From Candidatus Zhuqueibacterota bacterium (lineage in GTDB: Bacteria; BS750m-G25): a stretch of DNA of 22,966 nt. The stretch is taken from the NCBI GenBank assembly GCA_016783505.1, contig JADHWK010000037.1:1-22966 (forward strand), written 5' to 3'. Position numbers and translations under genes: made by a program. Shown here piece after piece: positions 14,253 through 22,764 of the stretch. The notes below the pieces were generated by a model. The model did no database searches. It was not told the DNA's origin and saw only the letters and a list, made by a program, of their open reading frames with translations. The number at the start of each line of letters is the position of its first letter. Positions within the stretch are counted from its first letter, which is position 1.

Positions 14253-14418
14253 AATATTGTATTTAATTACGGTTAACATGGCTATCAGTAGTTCCACCCG
14301 ACAAAAACCATTTTAATTTCAGATTATATTTCTAGGCTTTGTACATACGGTTTTTGCAGATAATCGCCAAATCGTTATTTACTAATAGAAAAAATTTTTT
14401 AACAAAAGGAGGAACGTC

Positions 14419-14685
14419 GTGATCACAAAGGAGAAAAAGGCGCAAATCATCAAGGAATATGGGGGCGGGGCTGAGAACAGCGGTGCCACCGCAGCACAGG
14501 TGGCCCTGTTGACTGAAAGAATCTGGGATCTCACTGAGCATCTGAAGATTCATAAAAAGGACCATCATACCCGCCGTGGATTACTGAAAATGGTGGGTCA
14601 AAGGAAAAGATTGCTCAAGTATTTACAGGGAAAGGATCTTAAGTCCTATCGGGATTTAATAAAAAAGTTAAAAATTAGGGGGTAA
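14419..14685 (+). CDS. rpsO: 30S ribosomal protein S15
   Basis: S15 (88 aa) binds the central domain of 16S rRNA. The family is clear from [43 protein letters not shown]. The loop ENSGATAAQ replaces the usual DTGSPEVQ, a mild deviation. The start is GTG 14419 with a strong SD AAAGGAGG (14405-14412). Pnp begins 12-24 bp downstream, the classical rpsO-pnp pair. A small GGGG-TAAA-CCCC hairpin (14679-14690) spans the rpsO stop and may tune pnp expression. The leader 14253-14418 shows no obvious promoter or S15-site match by eye. Confidence 0.96.
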   Translation: MITKEKKAQIIKEYGGGAENSGATAAQVALLTERIWDLTEHLKIHKKDHHTRRGLLKMVGQRKRLLKYLQGKDLKSYRDLIKKLKIRG

Positions 14686-14709
14686 ACCCCATTTAATATG
14701 GAGAGAAAA

Positions 14710-16824
14710 ATGTTATACCGCAAAGAATTAGAAGTTGCTCAAAGACCCTTAATAGTAGAAACAGGGAAAGTAGCCAAGCAGGCCGACGGGGCCGTCTGGG
14801 TTCAGTACGGGGGAACGGTGATCCTGTCGGCGGTGGTCTCAGGGACAGAGGCCGTTGAAGGACAGGACTTTTTCCCTTTGACGGTGGATTACCGGGAAAA
14901 GTCGTATGCCGCCGGTAAAATCCCAGGAGGATTTTTTAAGCGAGAGGGACGTCCCCGGGACAAGGAAATCCTCAGTGCCCGGCTGATTGACCGACCCATC
15001 CGACCCCTGTTTCCCGATAACTACATGTGCCCAACCATGGTCGCTGTCACCGTACTCTCGTCGGACCAGGAGAATGACGCCGATATACTGGGTATTATCG
15101 GATCATCGGCAGCCCTCACCATCTCTGACATCCCATTCGATGGACCTATAGGGGCGGTTCGGTTAGGCAAAATCGGGGGTGAGTATGTAGTTAATCCTAC
15201 TTTCCAGCAACTGGAAGAGAGCACCCTGGACATCATCATCGCCGGTACCGCTGATTCCATCAATATGGTCGAGGGGGAGGCCAAGGAAATCGGGGAAGAG
15301 GAGATGTTAAAGGTCCTGAAACTGGGTCATGAGGAAATCCGACGCCTGGTGGAAATGCAAGTGGCCTTAAGGAATGAATGCGGCCAGCCCAAACGAAGCG
15401 TAGTTCAGAAAAGCCGGGACCAGGAGTTTGAGCAAAAAGTCATTGACCTTACCCTGTCTGGAATCAAGGAAGCAATCCAATTAACTGAAAGGAAGGATAG
15501 GAAGGAAAAATTGGATCTTCTGTTGCAGGAGGCTCAGGAAAAGTTAGCCCCGGATTATCCTGATAGCGAAAAGCTGGTTGAGGAGGTTTTTACTGATCTG
15601 CTACACAGTGAATTAAGGCGGTTGATTTTAAAGGATGGTCTTCGACCCGATGGCCGGAGGGCTGATGAGATTCGGCCCATAACCTGCGAAGTGGGTGTTT
15701 TGCCCCGTACGCATGGGTCGGCCCTGTTCACCCGGGGACAGACCCAGGCCCTGACGGTGACCACCCTGGGAACCAAGCTGGACGAGCAAAAGATTGATGA
15801 CCTTGAGGGGAAATCCTGGAAGGCTTACATGCTTCACTACAATTTTCCCCCGTTTAGCGTTGGTGAAGTGCGGCCCATTCGGGGCCCCGGACGTCGGGAG
15901 GTCGGACACGGCTATCTGGCCGAAAGGGCCTTAGAGCCTATCATCCCCCAAGAGGAATCCTTTCCTTACACCATTCGGGTGGTCTCCGATATTCTGGAAT
16001 CCAACGGATCCTCCTCTATGGCCACCGTCTGCGCCGGGTCGCTGTCCCTGATGGATGCCGGGGTGCCCGTTAAGGCGGCGGTAGCTGGAATCGCTATGGG
16101 TCTGGTGAAAGAGGATGACCAAGTGGCTATTCTGACGGACATCTTAGGGGATGAAGACCACATCGGCGATATGGACTTTAAGGTGGCGGGAACCCGACAG
16201 GGAATCACCGCCTTTCAGATGGACGTTAAAGTAAAAGGAATCTCAAACGATATTCTAAAGGAGGCCCTGGAAAGGGCGAAGAAGGCCCGGCTATTCGTCC
16301 TCGATATGATGGAGCAGACGATCAGCCACTCCCGACCCCAACTTTCACCCTATGCCCCCCGGATCGTATCCTTCAAAGTGAATCCGGAAAAGATAGGCAG
16401 CATCATCGGCCCCGGGGGTAGAACCATTCGGGAGATCACCGGCAAGACAGACGTAAACATCGAGATTGATGACGACGGCACCGTTTACATCTGGGGATCC
16501 GATGAGGACAACGTCCACAAGGCCAAGGAGCTCGTCAATTACATGGTCCAGGAGCCCGAAGTGGGTAAAGTGTATGCGGGAAAAGTAATCAAGATTATGG
16601 AATTCGGGGCCTTCGTGGAGATCCTTCCCGGGCAGGAGGGCCTGCTCCATATCTCCCAGATTGACAACCACCGCATCGGTAAGGTGACCGACGTACTCCA
16701 GGTGGGGGATGAGGTGAAGGTCAAGCTCCTGAAGATTGACCGGGACGGAAAGCTGGACCTGTCCCGCAAGGTTCTCTTAAGGGAAGAAGAAAAAAAGTCA
16801 TCTGGCCGTGAACACCGGTATTAG
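14710..16824 (+). CDS. pnp: Polyribonucleotide nucleotidyltransferase (PNPase)
   Basis: PNPase carries out phosphorolytic 3'-to-5' RNA decay. The order is RNase PH domain 1 (ETGKVAKQADGAVWVQYGGT.., GGFFKREGRPRDKEILSARLIDRPIRPLFP), a helical linker, and RNase PH domain 2 (DGRRADEIRPI, THGSALFTRGQTQAL, then GSSSMATVCAGSLSLMDAGV and ILGDEDHIGDMDFKVAGT). KH (KIGSIIGPGGRTIREITGKT) and S1 (GKVYAGKVIKIMEFGAFVEI) domains end the protein. I prefer ATG 14710 to ATG 14698: GGAG (14700-14703) gives a well-spaced SD and the product starts MLYRKELEVAQRPLIVETGK as in the family (704 aa). It is coupled to rpsO. Confidence 0.97.
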   Translation: MLYRKELEVAQRPLIVETGKVAKQADGAVWVQYGGTVILSAVVSGTEAVEGQDFFPLTVDYREKSYAAGKIPGGFFKREGRPRDKEILSARLIDRPIRPLFPDNYMCPTMVAVTVLSSDQENDADILGIIGSSAALTISDIPFDGPIGAVRLGKIGGEYVVNPTFQQLEESTLDIIIAGTADSINMVEGEAKEIGEEEMLKVLKLGHEEIRRLVEMQVALRNECGQPKRSVVQKSRDQEFEQKVIDLTLSGIKEAIQLTERKDRKEKLDLLLQEAQEKLAPDYPDSEKLVEEVFTDLLHSELRRLILKDGLRPDGRRADEIRPITCEVGVLPRTHGSALFTRGQTQALTVTTLGTKLDEQKIDDLEGKSWKAYMLHYNFPPFSVGEVRPIRGPGRREVGHGYLAERALEPIIPQEESFPYTIRVVSDILESNGSSSMATVCAGSLSLMDAGVPVKAAVAGIAMGLVKEDDQVAILTDILGDEDHIGDMDFKVAGTRQGITAFQMDVKVKGISNDILKEALERAKKARLFVLDMMEQTISHSRPQLSPYAPRIVSFKVNPEKIGSIIGPGGRTIREITGKTDVNIEIDDDGTVYIWGSDEDNVHKAKELVNYMVQEPEVGKVYAGKVIKIMEFGAFVEILPGQEGLLHISQIDNHRIGKVTDVLQVGDEVKVKLLKIDRDGKLDLSRKVLLREEEKKSSGREHRY

Positions 16825-16866
16825 AAGACATTGAAATCCTTCATTCGGTTTTGAATATCAAAGTCT

Positions 16867-17017
16867 CTCGATACATCGGGATAAAATCAAATCCAAAATC
16901 CCTGCCAGCAGCAGACAGGCAAATACCAAAAAGAGAATAGTCCACGATCTAAATAACCAAAGTACCAGAGTTTTAGATATGGTAGCACAATCTGGTGGCA
17001 CAGGCTTCCAGCCTGTG
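16867..17017 (+). repeat. Gap after pnp holding two dispersed palindromic repeats
   Basis: The 245-to-275-bp gap between pnp and the peptidase has no ORF. The inverse of 16867-16884 (TTATCCCGATGTATCGAG) matches 2420-2437 at 16 of 18 positions. At 16999-17017 CACAGGCT and AGCCTGTG flank TCC, preceded by GGTGG. This palindrome type recurs widely in metagenomic bacterial genomes, as far as I recall. Confidence 0.5.
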
Positions 17018-17099
17018 AAAGAATTCAAAATCTACACCAGGAATCTCCCTCATTGGCAATCTCCCGGAAGTGTATATTTTATTACTTTCAGAATATCCA

Positions 17100-18344
17100 A
17101 TGGATTCAATTTATACTAAAACAATCCTTGATAACGGAATCCGGGTGGTCACCGAACGAATGCCTAATGTGCGATCGGTTTCCATCGGGGTGTGGGTGAA
17201 TGTGGGAGCACGGAATGAAAAGCGCAGCAATAACGGCATCTCCCACTTCATCGAACACATGGCCTTCAAGGGGACCGAAACCCGGAGTGCTTATCAGATC
17301 GCCAGGGAGATCGAATCGGTAGGGGGACAGTTGAACGCCTTCACCAGCAGGGAGCAAACCTGTTTTTATGCCCACTTGCTGGATGAGAACCTACCCCAGG
17401 CCATTGATGTTCTGGCTGACATCACCGCCCATTCGCTGTTTCGGGATGAAGACATCGAAAGGGAAAAAGGGGTGGTTTTGGAAGAGATTCGCAACATGAA
17501 GGATACCCCGGACGAGCTGATCTTCGAATATTTTCTGGAGAATATCTTTCCCCATCATCCCTTGGGCTATCCCATCCTGGGCACGGAGAAAAACGTATCC
17601 CGTTTTACCAGGGAAACAGTGGTCCAATTTATTGAGGAAAACTACACCCTGAACAACGTTGTCATCGCCGCCGCCGGCAATCTGGAGCATAAAGCAGTGG
17701 TGGCCTCTATCAATGACAAATTCATCTTTGCCAATGACCATCCTCGGCGGGGAAACAGAAAGCCGTTCGCCCCGATGGCCGGGCTGAAGGTATATGAGGA
17801 CGACATCTCCCAGGCCCACATCTGTCTCGGTGGACGGGGGCTACCCTACGGAAATCCCCAAAAGTATGCCCTGCTGGTGCTGAATACAATCCTGGGCGGG
17901 GGGATGAGTTCCAGGCTTTTCCAAACTATCCGGGAAAAGTTAGGACTGGCCTACTCCATCTATTCTTTCCTCGACTTGATGGCCGATACCGGGCTTTTCG
18001 GGGTCTATCTGGCCACTAACCCCAATCAGATCGAAAAATGCATTGATCTCGTCCGGCGAGAGCTATGGAAACTGAAAAAACAACCGGTTGGTAAAAAAGA
18101 GCTCCAACAGACCAAAAACCAACTCAAGGGAAACCTTATGCTGGGGCTTGAGAAGACCTCCAGCCGCATGAACCGCATAGCCAAGATGGAGATTTATCAG
18201 GGGGAATTTGAGACCCTGGATGGGGTATTGGACAACATCAACCGGGTGTCTCCGGAACACATAATGGAGATCGCCCGAATACTGTTCGATGAAGTGAAGT
18301 TATATACGACCATATTAAAATCAAACAGGAGGAGCCATTCATGA
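17100..18344 (+). CDS. M16 family zinc metallopeptidase (processing-peptidase-like)
   Basis: This is an M16B peptidase. Counting from ATG 17100 (414 aa), the inverted zinc motif HFIEH lies at 49-53, followed by MAFKGT. The distal Glu lies in EREKGVVLEEIRNMKDTPDE. The C-terminal inactive half has GGRGLPYGNPQKYALLVLNTILGGGMSSRLFQTIREKLGLAYSIYSF. Length and order match YmxG/PqqL-short and mitochondrial processing peptidase-like bacterial proteins, which cleave peptides inside a two-domain clam. The frame is open to GTG 17070, but the product from ATG 17100 (MDSIYTKTILDNGIRVV) fits the family start. Rps15-pnp-M16 is a common gene order. The TGA overlaps the ald ATG by four bases. Confidence 0.93.
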   Translation: MDSIYTKTILDNGIRVVTERMPNVRSVSIGVWVNVGARNEKRSNNGISHFIEHMAFKGTETRSAYQIAREIESVGGQLNAFTSREQTCFYAHLLDENLPQAIDVLADITAHSLFRDEDIEREKGVVLEEIRNMKDTPDELIFEYFLENIFPHHPLGYPILGTEKNVSRFTRETVVQFIEENYTLNNVVIAAAGNLEHKAVVASINDKFIFANDHPRRGNRKPFAPMAGLKVYEDDISQAHICLGGRGLPYGNPQKYALLVLNTILGGGMSSRLFQTIREKLGLAYSIYSFLDLMADTGLFGVYLATNPNQIEKCIDLVRRELWKLKKQPVGKKELQQTKNQLKGNLMLGLEKTSSRMNRIAKMEIYQGEFETLDGVLDNINRVSPEHIMEIARILFDEVKLYTTILKSNRRSHS

Positions 18345-19459
18345 TTGTCGGTGTGCCCAAAGAAATCAAGGAGGATGAAAACCGGGTAGCATTACTGCCG
18401 GTAGGGTCGGAATTGTTAAAGCGTAACGGCCACCGGGTGCTGGTGGAGGATGGGGCCGGTGAGGGGAGCGGTTTTGCCAACGATGATTACCAGGCGGCAG
18501 GGGCCGATGTTCTCGGTTCGGCCCGGGAGGTGTTTTCAGGGTCAGATATGATCATCAAAGTAAAGGAGCCCCTTCCCGGTGAATATGGACTGCTGAAGGA
18601 AGATCAGATCCTTTTCACCTACTTTCATTTTGCCTCTTCCGAGTCATTGACCAGGGCCATGATGGAGGCCGGGATCATCGCTATTGCCTACGAGACGGTC
18701 CAGAAGGCCAATGGAGAACTGCCCCTGCTAATTCCCATGAGCGAGGTGGCCGGACGGATGGCTGTCCAGGAGGGTGCCAAATATCTGGAAAAACTAATGG
18801 GGGGTCGGGGCATTCTTCTTGGTGGTGTTCCCGGGGTGGAACCGGCGACAGTAGTAATTATCGGCGGGGGGGTGGTGGGAACCAACGCCGCCAAGATGGC
18901 GGCCGGGCTTGGGGCCAGGGTCATCATCATGGACATTAATTTAGAACGCCTCCGCTATCTGGATGATATTATGCCTAAAAACGTCATCACCATGGCTTCT
19001 GATCCTGGAGCCTTAAGGCACTGGCTGCCCCATACCGATCTTTTAGTGGGAGCCGTGCTCATCCCGGGGGCCAAGGCGCCCAAGCTGGTAACCCGGGATA
19101 TGGTCAGGCTGATGAAAGCAGGGTCGGTGATCGTGGATGTGGCCATTGATCAGGGGGGATGTATTGAAACCTGCGATCGACCTACCACCCACAAGGATCC
19201 TATCTACGTGGTGGATGGGGTGATCCACTACACCGTTGCCAACATGCCGGGAGCCGTGCCCTTCACCTCGACCATCGCCCTCACCAATGCCACCCTGCCT
19301 TATGCCATAGAAATAGCCAATCGGGATTATGTCAATGCTATTAAGGAAAATGCTGAAATCCGGAAAGGGGTGAACATTATTCACGGTAAGGTCACCCATC
19401 GAGGGGTGGCCGAAGCCTTCGGTCTGGATTATACCCCCATCGAAGAGGTTATCACTTAA
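18341..19459 (+). CDS. ald: Alanine dehydrogenase
   Basis: The 372-aa NAD-dependent enzyme interconverts alanine with pyruvate plus ammonium. Key residues sit at their canonical numbers: Lys75 in VKEP, catalytic His96 in TYFHFA, the Rossmann GGGVVG at 175-180, Asp198 at the NAD-ribose site (IIMDIN), and Asp270 in VDVAIDQGG. The N-terminal MIVGVPKEIKEDENRVAL and C-terminal HYTVANMPGAVPFTSTIALTNATLPY are typical. ATG 18341 overlaps the M16 stop and has an SD (AGGAGG, within the end of the M16 gene), so the two are cotranslated. No conserved link between the M16 peptidase and Ald is implied beyond the shared transcript. Confidence 0.97.
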   Translation: MIVGVPKEIKEDENRVALLPVGSELLKRNGHRVLVEDGAGEGSGFANDDYQAAGADVLGSAREVFSGSDMIIKVKEPLPGEYGLLKEDQILFTYFHFASSESLTRAMMEAGIIAIAYETVQKANGELPLLIPMSEVAGRMAVQEGAKYLEKLMGGRGILLGGVPGVEPATVVIIGGGVVGTNAAKMAAGLGARVIIMDINLERLRYLDDIMPKNVITMASDPGALRHWLPHTDLLVGAVLIPGAKAPKLVTRDMVRLMKAGSVIVDVAIDQGGCIETCDRPTTHKDPIYVVDGVIHYTVANMPGAVPFTSTIALTNATLPYAIEIANRDYVNAIKENAEIRKGVNIIHGKVTHRGVAEAFGLDYTPIEEVIT

Positions 19460-20047
19460 TACCGTTTACATTTTCCTATTAGAAGTTTTGCCAAATTTAT
19501 GTTGTTTCTCTTCTCGTCGGGTTGCCTGTCCGGTACGCCGTGCCCGGTCCCCCTGGCCACAGCCCAACGGGCAGGCAAGATCGCTTTGCGACTAGGGTAG
19601 GAGGCTACGCTCCCAGGGGGGCGAAGCTTCACTAGCATAGAGCCATCTAGTAATGATGGCTCTTTCGTTACCGTAGGCAAAGCCGGTCCCCAACACATCA
19701 ATACAGGGGATTTTTCTATCAGGGATCGGCTGGTCGCCCATCGGGAGGTAATCAAATTTCAGTGGAGGGAAACCCATTATTTTCCGGGAGAATTGACCGG
19801 TGAATCCCTACCCGCTTATGGAAGGGAAATATGAAGCTGTAAAAAATTTCCGGGAAAGAAAATCATATTGTACGGTACAAGGGAATAGACGAATTTATTG
19901 AAAATAAAGAAGGTAAAATCGGCAAGTAAATAGAAGATAATAAAAAATGGTCAACTGTTTGATGGAAAAAACCCCTTTAGCTGACCACATTACTCACCGA
20001 GCGGACTTCCCAAAAGCCCACCCGAAAAAGCCTAGCAACCCGTGTTG
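19460..20047 (+). other. Long noncoding gap with inverted repeats and a possible decayed gene
   Basis: TTGCCTGTCC (19522-19531) pairs with GGGCAGGCAA (19569-19578) with one G:T. GCAGGCAAGATC (19571-19582) recurs at 2459-2470. On the plus strand, about 19664-19834 reads TVGKAGPQHINTGDFSIRDR, then LVAHREVIKFQWRETHYFPG, before a stop. A second short stretch near 19875-19929 reads YKGIDEFIENKEGKIGK. These look like pieces of eroded coding sequence that I cannot assign. Overlapping minus-strand ORFs are rich in Arg/Pro/Ser and unconvincing. Confidence 0.35.
19639..19663 (+). terminator. Strong hairpin downstream of ald
   Basis: AGAGCCATC (19639-19647) pairs perfectly with GATGGCTCT (19655-19663) over a 7-nt loop, followed by TTCGTT. 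It may terminate the rpsO-to-ald transcript, although it lies 180 bp after ald and the T-tract is short. Confidence 0.4.
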
Positions 20048-20131
20048 TGCCGGGGGCGGGACTCGAACCCGCATGCCCTGACGGGCGGGGGATTTTGAGT
20101 CCCCTGCGTCTACCTGTTTCACCACCCCGGC
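20048..20131 (-). tRNA. tRNA-Leu (anticodon CAA)
   Basis: On the minus strand the acceptor GCCGGGG pairs with CCCCGGC. The anticodon stem GGGGA/TCCCC carries loop CTCAAAA, so the anticodon is CAA and reads UUG. A long variable arm (class II) is present, followed by a T arm with CGGGTTCGAGTCCCG. The discriminator is A at 20048. CCA is not encoded, unlike the tRNA-Arg at 1362. It is transcribed towards ald. Confidence 0.93.
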
Positions 20132-20197
20132 TTTTCATTAATATAATAAATTAAATCTCAAAATTCAATAAAAATTGTGAGAAATTAAAAATTTTAA

Positions 20198-20226
20198 TTG
20201 CTTTTAAGTTAAAAAATTGTTATAAT
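20198..20226 (+). promoter_or_regulatory. Promoter of the acyl-CoA synthetase
   Basis: TTGCTT (20198-20203), a 17-bp spacer and a perfect TATAAT (20221-20226), preceded by TG, lie in a very AT-rich stretch 40 bp before the gene. This also supplies the divergent arrangement with tRNA-Leu. Confidence 0.55.
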
Positions 20227-20265
20227 AATATGTCATTTTTAAGTATAATCTAAAGGGAGGAAAAA

Positions 20266-22059
20266 ATGTCAGCAGAAACCATCAATGGGATGTTTGCAGA
20301 GACCTGCGGGAAGTTTTCCGACAGAACGTCGTTGATGAGCAAAAGAGAGGGAAAATACGAGGGAATTACCTATGGTGAGCTATACCAGAGGGTCAAGGAC
20401 TTTGCCTTGGGGTTGACCTCCATGGGCGTGGGCAAGGGGGACCGGGTGGCTATCCTGTCCAATAACCGGGAGGAATGGGCGGTGGGCGACCTGGCTATCC
20501 TTTCCCTGGGGGCCACCGATACCCCGGTTTATCCCACCTTGCTTCCCAAGCAGATCGAATTTATCCTCAAGGACTGCGGCGCCAAGATGGTGCTGGTGGA
20601 GGACGAAGGGCAGTTGGCCAAAATTGATGAAATTCATAAAAATCTTCCCAAACTGGACACGGTTATCATCTTCGGCCAAAAGCCCCCCGGTGCCAAAGAG
20701 CACTTGTATTCCTATGGTGAAGTGATGGAGAAGGGGAAGGAATACGGAGAGGGTCGGGAAGGCTTCTTTGAGGGTGCCGCTAAGTCGGTGAAGGGGGATG
20801 ATCAGGCCACTATTATCTACACCTCAGGCACCACCGGCCTGCCTAAAGGGACGATACTTACCCATCACAATTTCATGTCTAACGTCTGGGCGGCCAAGGA
20901 GGCTATCCCCGTAGACGAGAACGACGTGCTCCTATCCTTTCTGCCCCTAAGCCACGTCTTCGAGCGCATGGCCGGTTACTACATCGCCCTGGCCAGTGGG
21001 GCGGCCATTGCCTACGCCGAGAGCATTGATACGGTGGGGGATAACATGGTAGAGGTCAAACCTACCCTGATGGTCTCCGTGCCCCGGCTTTACGAAAAGA
21101 TCTACGGCAGGATTATTGACGCCGTGGAATCGGGGTCATCCCTGAAGAAAAAAATCTTCTACTGGGGGTTGAAAGTGGGGGAGGAGGCAGGGGAAAAGAC
21201 CCAGGCCGGTCAGGAACTGAGGGGCATGCTAAAATTTAAACGGGGGATCGCAGACAAACTGGTCTTCAGCAAACTCCGGGCTAGAACAGGGGGCGGGCTT
21301 CGCTTCTTTGTTTCCGGAGGAGCCCCCCTGTCCAAAGAGATCGGGGAATTTTTCTATTCAGCCGGAATACTGATACTGGAAGGTTACGGCCTGACCGAGA
21401 CCTCGCCGGTAATTACAGTAAACCGATTGGACGACTTCAAGTTCGGCACCGTCGGCAAGGTCGTTCAAGGGGTGGAGGTAAAAATTGCTGAGGATGGGGA
21501 GATCCTCACCCGGGGTCCCCATATCATGAAGGGATATTTTAACAATCCCGAGGCCACCGCCGAGGCGATTGATAAGGAGGACTGGTTCCATACCGGGGAC
21601 ATCGGGCTTTTTGATCATGACGGCTTTTTGCGTATTACCGACCGCAAGAAGAATCTCATCGTTACTTCAGGGGGTAAGAATATCGCCCCCGGGCCTATCG
21701 AAAACCTGCTTATTACCTCCCGTTACATCGAACAGGTGATGCTCATCGGGGACCGACGGAATTTTCTTTCGGCCCTCATAGTTCCCGGTTTCGAAAACCT
21801 GGAACAATACGCCGGAGAACAAGGAATTTCTTATACCGATAGGCACGACCTGATCAAGAAGGCCGAAATCTATAGGCTCGTCGAAGGAGAAATCGAACGG
21901 CTCTCAGGGGAGCTGGCCCCCTTTGAAAGGGTAAAGAAATTTATACTACTGCCCCAGGAATTTAGCATTGAAGGGGGAGAACTGACCCCGACCCTGAAGA
22001 TACGCAAATCCGTAGTTATGGAGAAATTCCTCGAGCAGGTTGAAACGATGTATCGCTGA
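20266..22059 (+). CDS. Long-chain fatty-acid-CoA ligase (AMP-forming)
   Basis: The 597-aa enzyme activates fatty acids to acyl-CoA through an acyl-AMP intermediate. The ATP/AMP signature TIIYTSGTTGLPKGTILTHH is at about 182-201 and GYGLTETSP at about 373-380. DWFHTGDIG is near 439-447 and the hinge ITDRKKNLIVTSGGKNIAP near 457-476. The C-terminal catalytic Lys lies in TPTLKIRK near 575. SD AAAGGGAGG lies 6-14 nt before ATG 20266, and a good promoter precedes it. It resembles FadD15/long-chain synthetases of Gram-negative lineages. Chain-length preference cannot be read from sequence. DUF4416 follows after 10 bp, so the two form an operon. Confidence 0.94.
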   Translation: MSAETINGMFAETCGKFSDRTSLMSKREGKYEGITYGELYQRVKDFALGLTSMGVGKGDRVAILSNNREEWAVGDLAILSLGATDTPVYPTLLPKQIEFILKDCGAKMVLVEDEGQLAKIDEIHKNLPKLDTVIIFGQKPPGAKEHLYSYGEVMEKGKEYGEGREGFFEGAAKSVKGDDQATIIYTSGTTGLPKGTILTHHNFMSNVWAAKEAIPVDENDVLLSFLPLSHVFERMAGYYIALASGAAIAYAESIDTVGDNMVEVKPTLMVSVPRLYEKIYGRIIDAVESGSSLKKKIFYWGLKVGEEAGEKTQAGQELRGMLKFKRGIADKLVFSKLRARTGGGLRFFVSGGAPLSKEIGEFFYSAGILILEGYGLTETSPVITVNRLDDFKFGTVGKVVQGVEVKIAEDGEILTRGPHIMKGYFNNPEATAEAIDKEDWFHTGDIGLFDHDGFLRITDRKKNLIVTSGGKNIAPGPIENLLITSRYIEQVMLIGDRRNFLSALIVPGFENLEQYAGEQGISYTDRHDLIKKAEIYRLVEGEIERLSGELAPFERVKKFILLPQEFSIEGGELTPTLKIRKSVVMEKFLEQVETMYR

Positions 22060-22069
22060 GGATTAAAGA

Positions 22070-22606
22070 ATGGGAAAGATTTCAGACCCTCAGCCGGCTA
22101 AACTTTTTACAGCTATTACATATAATGATACGGGATTATTAGATAGACTTAAACATATACTTGAAAGACATTTTGGTACTTCTGATTACCAATCCCCCTC
22201 CTATCCCTTTAAGCACACCGATTATTATCGAAAGGAGATGGGGGGTGGATTGGAGAAGTACTTCATCAGTTTTGAGCCCCTTGTTGATCCCGGTAGGCTG
22301 GCTGAAATTAAACTCACTACCAACGAAATAGAGGGGGATTTTTCAGGGAAGGGGAAGCGAAGGGTAAACCTCGATCCTGGGTTTCTGGAGATGTCCAAAG
22401 TCGTCATGGCCACAACCAAAAATTTCGGCCATCGAATCTATCTGGGTCGGGGAGTCTATGGGGATTTGCATTTACGGTATCTGGGGGGGAAATTTAATCC
22501 CATGGCCTGGACCTATCCCGACTACCGGGAAAAGATCGCCCTATCATTTTTCAGCGAAATTCGAAGGATCTATCTGGAGCAACTGAAGGGTCTATCTAAA
22601 AAATAA
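22070..22606 (+). CDS. DUF4416 family protein
   Basis: This 178-aa protein matches the DUF4416 family in length and pattern. It opens PQPAKLFTAITYND, then FGTSDYQSPSYPFKHTDYYRKEMG, KYFISFEPLVDPGRLAEIKLTTNEIE, KRRVNLDPGFLEMSKVVMAT and ending YPDYREKIALSFFSEIRRIYL. The conserved F..TDYY..EMG and N.DPG motifs suggest an enzyme or binding protein, but no function is established to my knowledge. It begins 10 bp after the acyl-CoA synthetase with a weak GAGG. A hairpin follows its stop. Confidence 0.87.
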   Translation: MGKISDPQPAKLFTAITYNDTGLLDRLKHILERHFGTSDYQSPSYPFKHTDYYRKEMGGGLEKYFISFEPLVDPGRLAEIKLTTNEIEGDFSGKGKRRVNLDPGFLEMSKVVMATTKNFGHRIYLGRGVYGDLHLRYLGGKFNPMAWTYPDYREKIALSFFSEIRRIYLEQLKGLSKK

Positions 22607-22611
22607 ACCCG

Positions 22612-22641
22612 GGAAAAAGCCTGATCTGTTAACCTTTTTCC
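22612..22641 (+). terminator. Hairpin after DUF4416, weak terminator candidate
   Basis: GGAAAAAG (22612-22619) pairs with CTTTTTCC (22634-22641) across a 14-nt loop, five bases after the DUF4416 stop. The T-run is inside the stem and no tail follows. Confidence 0.35.
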
Positions 22642-22649
22642 AAGGATAC

Positions 22650-22690
22650 GGAGTATTGGAGTACTGGAATGTTGGAGTGTTGAAATGTTG
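22650..22690 (+). repeat. Degenerate tandem repeat (GGAGTATTGGAGTACTGGAA type)
   Basis: Units of 8-10 bp with the core TGGAGT or TGGAAT repeat about four times (GAGTATTG, GAGTACTG, GAATGTTG, GAGTGTTG). This kind of intergenic micro-repeat is familiar from Deltaproteobacteria and related metagenomic lineages. No ORF is present between 22607 and 22764. Confidence 0.55.
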
Positions 22691-22764
22691 TACCCATTAT
22701 TCCATTGTCGTACCGACATTATTCGTTAAGAACTTCTTTTGAGCTGTTATCTTCATCGTTTATT

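Noticed and set aside
17070-17099. GTG 17070 as start of the M16 peptidase
   Set aside because: The ten extra residues (MYILLLSEYP) are not family-like; ATG 17100 gives the typical N-terminus.
19456-19755. 99-aa minus-strand ORF after ald
   Set aside because: Arg/Pro/Ser-rich, overlaps inverted repeats, lacks an RBS and shows no recognisable motif.
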